The translations under genes were made by a program, and so were the position numbers. DNA of 64,000 nt. Origin: Rheinheimera aquimaris. Its GTDB lineage: Bacteria > Pseudomonadota > Gammaproteobacteria > Enterobacterales > Alteromonadaceae. The stretch spans positions 1,008,846-1,072,845 of the forward strand of contig NZ_JAJAVQ010000001.1 of NCBI RefSeq assembly GCF_020531985.1, in the 5' to 3' direction. Every line of letters begins with the position of its first letter. Within the stretch, counting starts at the first letter, position 1. Below are positions 1-8,416 of the stretch, piece by piece. Under the pieces are notes generated by a model. It was not told the DNA's origin and made no database searches. It was given only the letters and a program-made list of their open reading frames with translations.

Positions 1-278
1 TTGGTACGGCATTTTTATGGCAACCCAATGTGCAGCAGCAGCAGGAACTGCAGCAGGACTGGGAAGAATTGATGGAGCAAATTACATTGGGCGGCGTTGC
101 TAATATCCGTGGCGCCCAGGGTAAACACCTGCAGCTCAGACCCAAGGCAGCCAACAGCCGCGCACTGACAGATGCAGTAGGCGCTCACGGCGAGCCGATA
201 AAAACCTTGCCCCGTGGTTTTTATCTCAAAGCTACATTCACCGCAAGCTTACTGGCACAGCAGTTTGCGCCGGGTTAA
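1..278 (+). CDS. mutH: DNA mismatch repair endonuclease MutH (C-terminal part, cut by window edge)
   Basis: MutH nicks the unmethylated strand at hemimethylated GATC sites after MutS/MutL recognise a mismatch. Only the last 92 residues are in the window; the frame is open from base 3 without a start. The visible part follows the E. coli MutH end as I remember it: DWEELM, then LQLRPKAAN, then LPRGFYLK and a final LLAQQF. The stop overlaps by 4 bp the stop of the convergent lipoprotein gene. Identity is confident; start and upstream context are not visible. Confidence 0.92.
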   Translation, partial: GTAFLWQPNVQQQQELQQDWEELMEQITLGGVANIRGAQGKHLQLRPKAANSRALTDAVGAHGEPIKTLPRGFYLKATFTASLLAQQFAPG

Positions 279-1105
279 TGGCTGTACTTTTCCACGATAC
301 GGCTATAACTGCCATTATCACGCAGTTGTGCCAGGCCGGAGTTGAATTGCTCTACCTGCGTTGGTGAAACCGACTCCTTACTAAACATAACGTAAACATC
401 TGAATTACCAAGGCTAATACTGTGAGGCTGTATATATTTGTCCAATCCCTTACGGCGCAGAATTGACGCACCGACAAAGCTGTCTTCCAGCAAGCCGTCA
501 ATTTCCTCATCCAGCAAACGGGCCATATTTAACTCACTGATAATAGCGCCGACAAATTTGCTACGCTGAGCCTCATCGGCATATAAAGCTGCAACTTCAT
601 CTCCATAGTAATACTCATTGACCACGCCAACCTTATGACCATCGGCCAGAAATGCGGCTAAATCAGTATAAGGCAGGTTAGCCTGGTCTTTACGTACATA
701 CAGCTGAAATCTTTCCTGGCGGTAAGGTTCAGAAAAATAAGCAAAGGTTTCGCGGTCATCTGTTTTAGACGCGCCTAACACAAAATCGACCTCACCTTGT
801 TTGAGCAACGTCAGCAGCTCCAGCCAACTGCCCTGAATTACATTCAGGCTGCAATCCATGTTATCCATCACGGCCTGCACTATCTCAACATCCAGGCCAG
901 CAACAGTATTACCAACCGTCATGTACTGATATGGCTCCCAGGCGTCCATGCCAAGCGTCAACTCACAGTCATTCTGTTCAACGGCAGCAGGCGCCGCAAC
1001 GGCTGACTGGCTTTGCACTACAGGTTGGGTTTCATTTTGATGGGCTGGTTTACAGCCGGCTAGCATGAGCACTACAACAACGACCACTGGTATGTAAGTT
1101 TTCAT
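275..1105 (-). CDS. Family-3 solute-binding lipoprotein (amino-acid type)
   Basis: A periplasmic solute-binding protein of the SBP_bac_3 type, 276 residues. The chosen ATG at 1105 has an AAGGTG ribosome site just upstream and gives a lipoprotein signal with a run of valines, lipobox LAGC and Cys18; a longer open frame to 1159 would add an unlikely N-terminus. The mature part has the usual features: [13 protein letters not shown] near the start, [11 protein letters not shown], and a DFVLGA segment. No permease or ATPase gene lies beside it, so it may act as a stand-alone sensor or with a distant ABC transporter. Ligand unknown. Confidence 0.8.
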   Translation of the reverse strand: MKTYIPVVVVVVLMLAGCKPAHQNETQPVVQSQSAVAAPAAVEQNDCELTLGMDAWEPYQYMTVGNTVAGLDVEIVQAVMDNMDCSLNVIQGSWLELLTLLKQGEVDFVLGASKTDDRETFAYFSEPYRQERFQLYVRKDQANLPYTDLAAFLADGHKVGVVNEYYYGDEVAALYADEAQRSKFVGAIISELNMARLLDEEIDGLLEDSFVGASILRRKGLDKYIQPHSISLGNSDVYVMFSKESVSPTQVEQFNSGLAQLRDNGSYSRIVEKYSH

Positions 1106-1198
1106 ATTACACCTTAAGGCGTTACTGGTTTGCTCCAAGCTTAGTGCATAACAGTTCACTTCGCCGCTTTAGCGCAATAAGTCAATAAAACAGTACAG

Positions 1199-2068
1199 TT
1201 ATGTTTCCACTGAGTCGTAGCCTCTGCCCTCTTTCCCTGTTACTGATTGGCGTTTTGGGGCACCGAACATCACTGTCAGCAGCTGTTTGCCCGATTTACT
1301 CTGCCTGCCATCGCTTAACATACGCCGCCACTCATAAAAGGTGATAAGCAATGGATTGTCGGAATTGAAATCGTCAGTGATACCATAGCGGCAGGGATCA
1401 TCGTCCTGTTCAGGCACAAAGGTGCCAAACAGCCGGTCCCAGATAATCAACACACCCGCAAAGTTTTTATCGATGTAACGGGCGTTACAGGCGTGGTGTA
1501 CTCTGTGGTGAGACGGCGTATTGAATACCCACTCCAGCATACCAAGCTTTTTAACTGCCTGAGTGTGAACGAAAAACTGAAATGCCAGATTCAGCGCCAC
1601 TACTGCAAATACCAGCGTGGGTGCAAAACCAAACAAGATCATCGGCGTCCAGAACAACCACATACCGGACAACGGATAAGTCAGGCTTTGCCGTAGCGCT
1701 GTGCTGAAATTCATCAGGCGCGAGCTGTGATGTGTAACATGCGAGGCCCACAACCAGCGGACATGATGCGATGCCCGGTGAAACCAGTAATACAAAAAGT
1801 CCTGCAATAAAAATGCGATGGCAATGTTGCCGGCGCTGAGTTCTATTTCGAACAGACGATACTGATGCAGCCAGATAAAAAACGGCATCAACAGCAGAAG
1901 TGCCAGCATGTCACTGCCCTGATGCAATAGTGCCAGCACAGCATTAGCAGCGCTGTCTTGCCAACGATAACGTGCGGGTGTCAATTTGCGAGAGCTGAAC
2001 CATTCCCAGGCAATAAAGCCAAGAAACAATGGGGCGAGTGCAAGTAATATAAGTTCGACCGGGATCAT
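1199..2068 (-). CDS. Sterol desaturase / fatty acid hydroxylase family membrane protein
   Basis: A di-iron membrane hydroxylase of 289 residues. The histidine clusters that bind the two irons are all present: H97-x3-H101, H110-x2-HH114 and HHRVHH at 187-192, the last preceded by the TPS of this family. Hydrophobic segments lie at about 5-21, 52-67, 83-95 and 133-168. Bacterial members act on sterol-like lipids, carotenoids or alkylglycerols; the substrate here cannot be read from sequence. It lies downstream of folE on the same strand, 89 bp away, separated by a weak hairpin. The tail after residue 235 is polar and probably not catalytic. Confidence 0.82.
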   Translation of the reverse strand: MIPVELILLALAPLFLGFIAWEWFSSRKLTPARYRWQDSAANAVLALLHQGSDMLALLLLMPFFIWLHQYRLFEIELSAGNIAIAFLLQDFLYYWFHRASHHVRWLWASHVTHHSSRLMNFSTALRQSLTYPLSGMWLFWTPMILFGFAPTLVFAVVALNLAFQFFVHTQAVKKLGMLEWVFNTPSHHRVHHACNARYIDKNFAGVLIIWDRLFGTFVPEQDDDPCRYGITDDFNSDNPLLITFYEWRRMLSDGRQSKSGKQLLTVMFGAPKRQSVTGKEGRGYDSVET

Positions 2069-2112
2069 CTGATGTTGTCCGTACGCTTTGCCTTATACCG
2101 ATGTTACTGCAA

Positions 2113-2144
2113 AGCCGGATCGAACTCTACAGAGTTCCCGGTTT
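2113..2144 (-). terminator. Imperfect hairpin after folE
   Basis: Read on the minus strand, GAACTC and GAGTTC flank a TGTA loop, with CCGG pairs outside a three-base bulge, followed by only a short CTTT. It sits 14 bases after the folE stop. The position suits a terminator but the uridine run is poor. Confidence 0.35.
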
Positions 2145-2157
2145 GGGGTGGGCTGGC

Positions 2158-2802
2158 TTAGAACCGGGCCAAAAACTCTGCCCGAGTGCGACCATCTTCT
2201 TTAAAGATACCGCCCAGTGCAGTGGTCTGGGTTTTCGAGTTAACGTCCATAACACCGCGGGATTTAACACAGTAATGCACCGCTTCCATCGTCACCGCAA
2301 CATTGTTTGTTTGCAGTAACGTTTGCAGCGCAACCAGGATCTGCTGGGTTAAACGCTCCTGAACCTGAGGCCGCTGTGCGAAGAAACGTACAATACGGTT
2401 AATTTTAGACAAGCCAATAATACGCTGGTCCGGAATATAGGCGACAGTTGCACTGCCATCAATGGTGACAAAATGATGCTCACAGGTACTGGTGAAACTG
2501 ATATCTTTCACTTTTACCATTTCCCTGACCTGCATTTTATTTTCGATCAGCGCCATTTTTGGAAAGTTGCTGTAATCCAACCCGCCAAAAATTTCATCAA
2601 CATACATTTTCGCAATACGATGCGGGGTCTCATTAAGACTGTCATCGCTAAGATCCAGCCCGAGAGTTTTTACCACCTCAGTCATCAGAGCGTTAATTTT
2701 GTCGTACTTCTGATCCCGCGACAGGCCATTGTCCACCATAGGGGTTTCAAGCCCCTGAGCTTCCAGTGCACTGCGAACTACCTTTGCTTCTTCTGATAAC
2801 AT
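2158..2802 (-). CDS. folE: GTP cyclohydrolase I
   Basis: Converts GTP to 7,8-dihydroneopterin triphosphate, the first step of folate (tetrahydropterin) synthesis, in the cytoplasm. From the ATG at 2802 the protein has 214 residues and matches E. coli FolE almost end to end. Zinc ligands C107, H110 and C178 are present, in STCEHHF and YCVKSRG, with the [11 protein letters not shown] segment between them. The ATG at 2802 has a GGAAGAAG ribosome site and matches the E. coli start; an in-frame TTG at 2847 would add 15 residues without support. Confidence 0.97.
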   Translation of the reverse strand: MLSEEAKVVRSALEAQGLETPMVDNGLSRDQKYDKINALMTEVVKTLGLDLSDDSLNETPHRIAKMYVDEIFGGLDYSNFPKMALIENKMQVREMVKVKDISFTSTCEHHFVTIDGSATVAYIPDQRIIGLSKINRIVRFFAQRPQVQERLTQQILVALQTLLQTNNVAVTMEAVHYCVKSRGVMDVNSKTQTTALGGIFKEDGRTRAEFLARF

Positions 2803-2938
2803 AACTTCTTCCAACCCGACGTCGATTACCGTTATACGCACCGTCAAAGCCGCTAGTTTACGGGGAATGTCATTTTTTTGCCATTTTTATGATTGGTTCC
2901 GGCACCACAGCTCAGGCTGCGGGCCGGATAGCGGCGGG

Positions 2939-3292
2939 CTATTGCACTAACGACAAGGCTTCAAGCAATTCCCGTGGTTCAACTTCAGGGCCATTTAAAC
3001 TATCATCCCAGTTGGTTCCAATCAGGACGCCATCGTCATACATCTCTTTTAACCAGCCTTCACAGAAAACATCCAGCGGAATAGCTTCAGGTTTATATAC
3101 TGCCCATTCATCAGAGCAATGCGCTTTAGCCGATGCTTCATCAGACCAGAAAGGCATCACATCGGTGTCTTCAAACTCGACAGACTCTACGACTAATAAA
3201 TCTTCACCATCGGCAAGGACATACACTACGCCGTGAGTTTTGGCTTCTTCAACAAAACGCTGAAAACTCGGATCTTGCGCAAACTGACTCAT
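2939..3292 (-). CDS. DUF2750 family protein
   Basis: A small acidic cytoplasmic protein of 117 residues. The pattern MPFWSDEASAKAHC, then a WLKEMYDDG segment and TNWD, then GPEVEPRELLEAL, is what I associate with DUF2750, a family without known function. The ATG at 3292 is preceded by GGGTGG at good spacing; a GTG at 3304 would add four residues. It is divergent from ettA and lies 136 bp upstream of folE on the same strand. No catalytic motif is evident. Confidence 0.7.
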   Translation of the reverse strand: MSQFAQDPSFQRFVEEAKTHGVVYVLADGEDLLVVESVEFEDTDVMPFWSDEASAKAHCSDEWAVYKPEAIPLDVFCEGWLKEMYDDGVLIGTNWDDSLNGPEVEPRELLEALSLVQ

Positions 3293-3448
3293 AATAATTT
3301 CCACCCGCTAAGCTATTTTCGCTATTAGACCAGAAAGCAGCGCGCAAAAGCGAGTTTTATCTTTGCACTGCCGGCTCAGTCTTTCCCTGCCCGCGGAAAA
3401 TAACGTACAATTGCCTCCACTTACAAAGGCAACATTAAGCGTGATTTT

Positions 3449-5110
3449 ATGGCTCAGTATATATACTCGATGTATCGCGTATCTAAGGTGGTTCCACCTA
3501 AGCGCACTATTTTAAAAGACATTTCGCTGTCTTTCTTTCCGGGAGCCAAAATTGGTGTTCTGGGTTTAAACGGTTCAGGTAAATCCACTTTACTGCGCAT
3601 TATGGCTGGTGTGGATAAAGAATTTGAAGGTGAAGCCCGTGCTCTGGCCGGCACAAAAATTGGTTACCTGCCACAGGAACCCGAGCTGGATCCGAACAAA
3701 ACCGTCAAAGAAGTAGTGGAAGAAGCGGTCGCTGACGTAAAACAGGCTTTTGCCCGGTTAGACGAAGTGTACGCCGCTTACGCAGATGAAAATGCTGATT
3801 TTGACGCCTTAGCCCGTGAGCAAGGCGAGCTTGAAGCCTTAATTCAGGCCAAAGATGGCCACAACCTGGACAACACACTGGAGCGCGCTGCTGACTCTCT
3901 GCGATTACCGCCCTGGGATGCCAAAATTGAACATTTGTCCGGTGGTGAGCGTCGCCGGGTAGCTATTTGCCGCCTGGTGTTAGAGCGGCCAGATATGCTA
4001 TTGCTGGATGAACCCACTAACCACCTCGATGCTGAATCGGTGGCATGGTTAGAGCGCTTCCTGCACGATTACCCGGGTACAGTGGTGGCCATCACCCACG
4101 ATCGTTATTTCCTTGATAACGTTGCAGGCTGGATTTTAGAACTGGACCGCGGCGAAGGTATTCCATGGGAAGGTAACTATTCGAGTTGGCTGGAACAGAA
4201 GGAAGCCCGTCTGGCACAGGAAGAAAAATCCGAAAATGCCCGCCAGCGTTCTATTAAACAAGAATTGGAGTGGGTACGCACTAACCCTAAAGGCCGCCAT
4301 GCCAAGAGCAAGGCACGGATGGCGCGCTTTGAAGAGCTGCAAAGCCAGGATTTTCAAAAGCGCAACGAAACCAACGAGCTGTTTATTCCACCAGGGCCAC
4401 GCCTGGGTGATAAAGTGTTGGAAGTTAATCACTTGCGTAAAACCTTTGGCGATCGCGTGCTGATTGATGATTTAAGTTTCAGCATCCCCAAAGGTGCGAT
4501 AGTGGGCATTATCGGCCCTAACGGCGCCGGTAAATCGACGCTGTTTAAAATGATTAGTGGTACTGAACAAGCCGATGCCGGCGAGATCAGTGTCGGTGAA
4601 ACGGTGCATATCGCCAGTGTCGATCAATTCCGTGACAGCATGAACCCGAAAAACACCGTCTGGCAGGAGATCTCTAACGGCCAGGACATGCTGCAAATTG
4701 GTAGTTTTCAGATCCCAAGCCGGGCTTATGTTGGCCGTTTTAACTTTAAAGGCAATGATCAGCAGAAGTTTATCGGCGAGCTGTCCGGTGGTGAACGTAA
4801 CCGCGTGCATTTAGCAGCGCTGTTAAAAGCCGGTGGTAACATGCTGTTACTCGATGAACCGACCAACGATCTGGACGTTGAGACACTGCGGGCACTGGAA
4901 AACGCTATCCTGGATTTCCCGGGCTGCGCTATGGTGATCTCGCACGACCGCTGGTTCCTTGACCGTATCGCCACTCACATTCTGGATTATCGCGATGAAG
5001 GCAAGGTTAACTTCTTCGAAGGTAACTACTCCGACTATGAAGCCTGGCTAAAAGCCACCTACGGTGCAGATGCGCTGCAGCCTCATCGGATTAAGTACAA
5101 GAAAATCTGA
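3449..5110 (+). CDS. ettA: Energy-dependent translational throttle protein EttA (ABC-F)
   Basis: A soluble ABC-F ATPase that binds the ribosomal E site and gates entry into elongation according to the ATP/ADP ratio. It has 553 residues against 555 in E. coli and is alike throughout. The first ABC half has Walker A GLNGSGKST and signature LSGGERRR; the second has GPNGAGKST and LSGGERNR, each followed by LLLDEPTN. Between them lies the charged P-site tRNA interaction arm, roughly residues 242-322. There is no membrane segment. A strong terminator follows at once, so it is probably monocistronic. Confidence 0.97.
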   Translation: MAQYIYSMYRVSKVVPPKRTILKDISLSFFPGAKIGVLGLNGSGKSTLLRIMAGVDKEFEGEARALAGTKIGYLPQEPELDPNKTVKEVVEEAVADVKQAFARLDEVYAAYADENADFDALAREQGELEALIQAKDGHNLDNTLERAADSLRLPPWDAKIEHLSGGERRRVAICRLVLERPDMLLLDEPTNHLDAESVAWLERFLHDYPGTVVAITHDRYFLDNVAGWILELDRGEGIPWEGNYSSWLEQKEARLAQEEKSENARQRSIKQELEWVRTNPKGRHAKSKARMARFEELQSQDFQKRNETNELFIPPGPRLGDKVLEVNHLRKTFGDRVLIDDLSFSIPKGAIVGIIGPNGAGKSTLFKMISGTEQADAGEISVGETVHIASVDQFRDSMNPKNTVWQEISNGQDMLQIGSFQIPSRAYVGRFNFKGNDQQKFIGELSGGERNRVHLAALLKAGGNMLLLDEPTNDLDVETLRALENAILDFPGCAMVISHDRWFLDRIATHILDYRDEGKVNFFEGNYSDYEAWLKATYGADALQPHRIKYKKI

Positions 5111-5114
5111 TACA

Positions 5115-5145
5115 AAAACGCCCGTTGCTACGGGCGTTTTCTTTT
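5115..5145 (+). terminator. Intrinsic terminator of ettA
   Basis: A 10-bp stem AAAACGCCCG / CGGGCGTTTT with loop TTGCTA, then TCTTTTCT. It starts 5 bases after the ettA stop and could also stop the convergent gene at 5159. Confidence 0.9.
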
Positions 5146-5158
5146 CTATTCTGCATTA

Positions 5159-5902
5159 TCAGCGTTCTTGATAAGACGATGACATGACCTGTTGATAGCG
5201 CACGGTTTGCGCAACCTTACTGTGCGCATTCTGTAGCTGCTTTACTACGTTCTGTGATGTCGTCAAACTGGCAGCCAGCCATGTCTGCTGTTCAAGCTGT
5301 GGAATTGCATAAATAAAATTTACATCACGCTTTCGCAGCCCAAGTGCTGCCAACATACCATTTAACGCTACAGGATCGTCTATCACCAGGTCGACTTTAC
5401 CATTTAGCAGTAACTGCCAGGACTCGGCAATATCAGCAACCAATACCAACTGCACGCCAGGGACAAAGCCGTTATCAATCAGAAAGTCAGCCGACAAATC
5501 ATCCCTTTGTACCGCCACAGTATACCGCTTGGCATCCTCAACAGAGCTAAGCTTGATGTCGCTTCGATGGGCCAGCCCAACAAAACCAAGCTGATATGCT
5601 GCGACAGTACCTATCCACTGAAACTCAGTTTCACGCTCGGTTGTGCGGGCCATATTGTATATCAGTACATTGGGTTGGTTACGCGCGATACGAAAAGCCC
5701 GCGCCCAGGGATACAGCTCGATTTGAGCACCGTAACCTGCTTCAGCTAATATTGCCTGCACAAGCTCAGTACTTAATCCGGCTACCTTGCCATCAACTAA
5801 AGTTTGGTGTGGCGGCGACAACTCAGTGACAACACGCAAGGCTTCCTGTGCTGTCGCACTGCAGCAGAACAAAGATCCGACTAACAGCAAAGTTCTTAGC
5901 AT
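5159..5902 (-). CDS. Periplasmic family-3 solute-binding protein
   Basis: A secreted SBP_bac_3-type protein of 247 residues with a short signal peptide ending near ATAQ (residue 19). The mature start LRVVTELSPPHQ, then GLSTELVQAIL and the YPWARAFRIA segment, are typical of the proteobacterial subgroup often found without transporter genes. It carries no lipobox, unlike the protein at 275-1105. It stands alone between the ettA terminator and a 264-bp AT-rich spacer. Ligand and partner are unknown. Confidence 0.78.
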   Translation of the reverse strand: MLRTLLLVGSLFCCSATAQEALRVVTELSPPHQTLVDGKVAGLSTELVQAILAEAGYGAQIELYPWARAFRIARNQPNVLIYNMARTTERETEFQWIGTVAAYQLGFVGLAHRSDIKLSSVEDAKRYTVAVQRDDLSADFLIDNGFVPGVQLVLVADIAESWQLLLNGKVDLVIDDPVALNGMLAALGLRKRDVNFIYAIPQLEQQTWLAASLTTSQNVVKQLQNAHSKVAQTVRYQQVMSSSYQER

Positions 5903-6104
5903 AAGGCCCCGTGACTACCTGCTACTGAGCTGAATAATAGCGTAGTTTTGTTGCTATGCCATCGATCTTGCGACACGAAGAATTTCACTAATTATTAGTC
6001 AAATTTGTTACTTCATAGAATCAAATTGACAACACCATCAGTTACTCAATTAACCACATCAATAAAATTCATTTAAAAACATGCAGTTAAAATAAATAAA
6101 AATA

Positions 6105-6120
6105 TGGCACAGCCTTTGTA
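6105..6120 (+). promoter_or_regulatory. Sigma-54-like promoter candidate
   Basis: TGGCAC, five bases, then TTGTA: the spacing of a -24/-12 promoter with a consensus -24 box and one mismatch (T for C) in the -12 GC. The start site would be near 6130, giving a 5' leader of about 36 bases before the small gene at 6167. No activator gene is adjacent. The rest of the 5903-6166 spacer is AT-rich and shows only a 13-bp palindrome at 5987-5999. Confidence 0.4.
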
Positions 6121-6166
6121 ATAGAAAAAGTGTTGTTATCACTAACCTAAAACCAAGGATTTAAAA

Positions 6167-6424
6167 ATGAAAACTGTAACTGCACTTATTCTGACTACTG
6201 TTATTGCAACCGGCTTTACTGCTTCAGCCAGCGCCAATAGCATTACTGATACCATCAGTGACGCCGTTAGCACACAATTGACCGAGTTGAGTGCAAACAT
6301 CAAGCAGCAAGCTAAGGCTGCATTAGAGCAAACAGCAGCAGAGTTGTTCTTCTCTACCGGCAGCAAACAGGCTGAACAGGCAATAACACCGGCAGTTAGA
6401 ACAACTGATACCGATAAAGAGTAA
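6167..6424 (+). CDS. Small secreted protein of unknown function
   Basis: An 85-residue protein I do not recognise. It has a clear Sec signal peptide (MKTVTALIL and so on, cleavage after ASASA near residue 23). The mature part of about 62 residues looks like an amphipathic helix: SITDTISDAVSTQL, then a Lys/Gln/Ala-rich stretch, then a polar tail. The ATG has an AAGGAT ribosome site. It is a single-gene unit behind a long AT-rich upstream region with a sigma-54-like site. A periplasmic or envelope-stress role is only a guess. Confidence 0.7.
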   Translation: MKTVTALILTTVIATGFTASASANSITDTISDAVSTQLTELSANIKQQAKAALEQTAAELFFSTGSKQAEQAITPAVRTTDTDKE

Positions 6425-6451
6425 CAGAGGTCTTATGTGGTTTTTCGCCAG

Positions 6452-6481
6452 GCGCTTACGTCAGTTGCAGTACGTAAGCGC
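6452..6481. terminator. Hairpin between convergent genes
   Basis: A perfect 10-bp stem GCGCTTACGT / ACGTAAGCGC with a 10-base loop, lying between the stop of the small secreted protein and the stop of the VOC protein. No good T run on either strand, so termination strength is uncertain. Confidence 0.45.
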
Positions 6482-6488
6482 ATTCTGT

Positions 6489-6842
6489 TTACTGCTCTGA
6501 CCACACCGCCAGTTCATTACCATTGGGGTCGGTGAAATGAAAGCGTCGCCCGCCCGGGAATGAAAATACCGGCTTAACTACTTTACCACCAGCCGCCACA
6601 ATCTTACTTTCAGTCTGAGCAAGATCTTTGCTGTAAAGCACTACCAAAGCTGCACCATCTGCAACGGCAGAATGCGTTTTAGCGCGGTAAAAACCGCCAT
6701 CCAGTCCAGAATTTGCAAATGCAACATAGTCCGGCCCGTAGTCAGCAAATACCCAGCCAAATACCCGGCTGTAAAACTGCTTTGTTGCAGCCAGATCAGC
6801 CGCTGGAAGCTCAACATAATTTATCTTTTCATGCCCACTCAT
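6489..6842 (-). CDS. VOC superfamily (glyoxalase/bleomycin-resistance fold) protein
   Basis: A 117-residue single-domain VOC protein. The opening KINYVELPAADLAATKQFY, with FGW after it, and the closing FTDPNGNELAVW match the two beta-alpha-beta-beta-beta modules of the fold. The near-terminal Glu in GNELAVW is the usual metal-ligand position. The ATG at 6842 was chosen because homologues begin close to this strand and a GGGAG lies upstream. Substrate unknown; members range from glyoxalases to antibiotic-binding proteins. Confidence 0.75.
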   Translation of the reverse strand: MSGHEKINYVELPAADLAATKQFYSRVFGWVFADYGPDYVAFANSGLDGGFYRAKTHSAVADGAALVVLYSKDLAQTESKIVAAGGKVVKPVFSFPGGRRFHFTDPNGNELAVWSEQ

Positions 6843-6910
6843 TATTTCGGCTCCCGTCCCGGTTAACGTCAACTACTGTAAAACAAGCTTATGACAGGAA
6901 CAAGCAGCAT

Positions 6911-6947
6911 AAAAAAGAAAAGCCACGCGCTTTTCAGTGCGTGGCTT
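6911..6947 (-). terminator. Intrinsic terminator of the 50-residue gene
   Basis: On the minus strand a 9-bp stem AAGCCACGC / GCGTGGCTT is followed by TTTCTTTTTT. It starts 24 bases after the stop of the small gene at 6971-7123, which supports that gene as a real transcription unit. Confidence 0.8.
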
Positions 6948-6970
6948 CTGTCAAACCTCGGAGCCGCGAT

Positions 6971-7123
6971 TTACTTTGTAACCACCATCGCACTGATGTT
7001 CAGTGTCTGGCCCATTTTTGCCAATAAACGGTTTACTTTACGCGCCAGTAACACCCAGGCAAGAGCATTGCTGCGTTTCGCGGTAACATGGTGTTTCTCT
7101 GCTGCAGTATTTAATGTTGTCAT
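6971..7123 (-). CDS. Small basic protein of unknown function (50 residues)
   Basis: A short gene overlooked by a length cut-off. The ATG at 7123 is preceded by AGAGGTG at ideal spacing, and the TAA is followed by a strong terminator. The protein is basic, begins MTTLNTAAEKHH and contains a central segment ALAWVLLARKVNRLLAKMG that could form an amphipathic helix. I do not recognise a family. An inverted repeat TGTGC-N9-GCACA at 7144-7162 lies just upstream, and a CATAAT -10-like box just beyond. The opposite-strand open frame here has no ribosome site. Confidence 0.6.
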   Translation of the reverse strand: MTTLNTAAEKHHVTAKRSNALAWVLLARKVNRLLAKMGQTLNISAMVVTK

Positions 7124-7535
7124 GCTTCACCTCTGTGATTAGCTGTGCTGATATGTTGCACATTATGCCGTTTTTTTGCACAGCTCACGAGCGAGATTAA
7201 TTGCAACCAAGGCATTAGTTTTTCTTATCAATAAATATTTTCTTATTCATTTAACATTCACCGGGCGGTCATAGTAAGCAAAGTCGCTCAGGCAATACAA
7301 ATTCGCTAATTATGCAATTTAAATAAAAATTTATTCAATAAGTGCGAAAGAATCAGGTAAAACCAAGCCTGTTTCAGCCTCATTTCGCTAGCATGGCATA
7401 GCAATCTTTGGTTAGTTATTCTAATTAAAAACTTATTAATGCTATGCACATTAGTACTGCAGGCACACTTTAATAATGCTGACATCGGCTGCTCTGTGTT
7501 AACGTACCCATACGCGCAAATAACCAAGTCATTTC
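7124..7535. other. AT-rich intergenic region
   Basis: 412 bp between two divergent genes. It should hold the promoters of the 50-residue gene and of the hydrolase at 7536. Besides the inverted repeat at 7144-7162 I see no gene, RNA or repeat; a minus-strand open frame at 7306-7527 looks spurious. Confidence 0.6.
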
Positions 7536-8375
7536 ATGCATTATCCGGTTAGCTTTTCCGTTGCCCAATTGCAATTGGCAGCACTAAGTCAGCAGCCTTC
7601 ACCGCTAAGTACTAAGCCCATATTATGTCTGCATGGCTGGCTGGATAATGCAGCCAGCTTTATCCCTCTGGCGACAAAGTTACCGGACCTGCCAATATTA
7701 GCACTGGAGTTTCCTGGCCATGGTCATTCTTCGCACCGTGGCGCAGATGCACACTATTATTTTTTTGACTGGGTACAGGACTTGGTTGCATTGTGCCGCC
7801 AGCAACACTGGCAACAACTCACTATTGTCGGTCATTCGATGGGCGGAATGGTAGCGACTGCGCTTGCCGCGGCCTTCCCTGAGCTAGTTGAACGCTTGGT
7901 ATTAATCGACAGTTTAGGCTTTATCACTGATGTTCCCTCAAACACAGCAAAACAACTCAGAGATGGTATTAGCTCCCGGCTAAAACCGGTATCACGTAAG
8001 CCCTGCTATAGCTCTGTAGCAGAGGCTGCAGCAGCCAGACAACGCCAAAGCGATTTTGGTATCAGTGAAGCCTTGCTGCTGGCACAGCGCGGCACTGTTC
8101 AAACTGACTCAGGGCTAACCTGGCGTGCTGATATGCGTCTGCGCCATAGCTCGGTATACCGTTTATCACCAGCCCAGGCAGAAACATTGATGCGTGCTGT
8201 GCAGTGCCCTGTGCTGGCAGTGATCGCAGAAGACGGGATGATCACTGAGCGAGCGTCACACGCTGCGGGTTGTTTTGCCAATCTGCGGCGGGTAAACGTT
8301 AAAGGTGGGCATCACTGCCATATGACTCAGCCAGAGGCAGTCGCACTGGCAATACATCACTTCTTGCAGGCATAA
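7536..8375 (+). CDS. Alpha/beta hydrolase
   Basis: A cytoplasmic serine hydrolase of 279 residues. The oxyanion region is LHGWLDNAASF at about 32, the nucleophile elbow GHSMGG has Ser101, and the catalytic His lies in KGGHHCHM near 260. The acid is probably the Asp/Glu in VIAEDGMI. The HGWLDN form resembles serine-hydrolase-like (SERHL) proteins. There is no signal peptide. It is convergent with the aminotransferase gene and shares a bidirectional terminator. Substrate unknown. Confidence 0.82.
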   Translation: MHYPVSFSVAQLQLAALSQQPSPLSTKPILCLHGWLDNAASFIPLATKLPDLPILALEFPGHGHSSHRGADAHYYFFDWVQDLVALCRQQHWQQLTIVGHSMGGMVATALAAAFPELVERLVLIDSLGFITDVPSNTAKQLRDGISSRLKPVSRKPCYSSVAEAAAARQRQSDFGISEALLLAQRGTVQTDSGLTWRADMRLRHSSVYRLSPAQAETLMRAVQCPVLAVIAEDGMITERASHAAGCFANLRRVNVKGGHHCHMTQPEAVALAIHHFLQA

Positions 8376-8376
8376 A

Positions 8377-8402
8377 AAAACCGCAGCACGCTGCGGTTTT
8401 CA
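8377..8402. terminator. Bidirectional intrinsic terminator
   Basis: A 10-bp stem AAAACCGCAG / CTGCGGTTTT with loop CACG, flanked by A and T runs on both sides, between the stops at 8375 (+) and 8417 (-). Confidence 0.9.
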
Positions 8403-8416
8403 CTAACTTATTCTGC

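Noticed and set aside
2473..2796. 107-residue plus-strand open frame in folE
   Set aside because: Antisense to highly conserved folE.
5987..5999. 13-bp palindrome ACTAAT-T-ATTAGT in an AT-rich spacer
   Set aside because: Short AT-rich palindromes are expected by chance in such a region.
6435..6500. Plus-strand 21-codon frame (starts MWFFARR) with AGAGG upstream, just after the small secreted protein
   Set aside because: It runs through the hairpin at 6452-6481 and into the end of the convergent VOC gene; too little support.
6891..7142. Plus-strand open frame of 83 residues
   Set aside because: No ribosome site, and the minus strand of the same region has a better gene with ribosome site and terminator.
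7306..7527. Minus-strand open frame of 73 residues in the AT-rich spacer
   Set aside because: No ribosome site, no domain, uneven composition; looks like chance.
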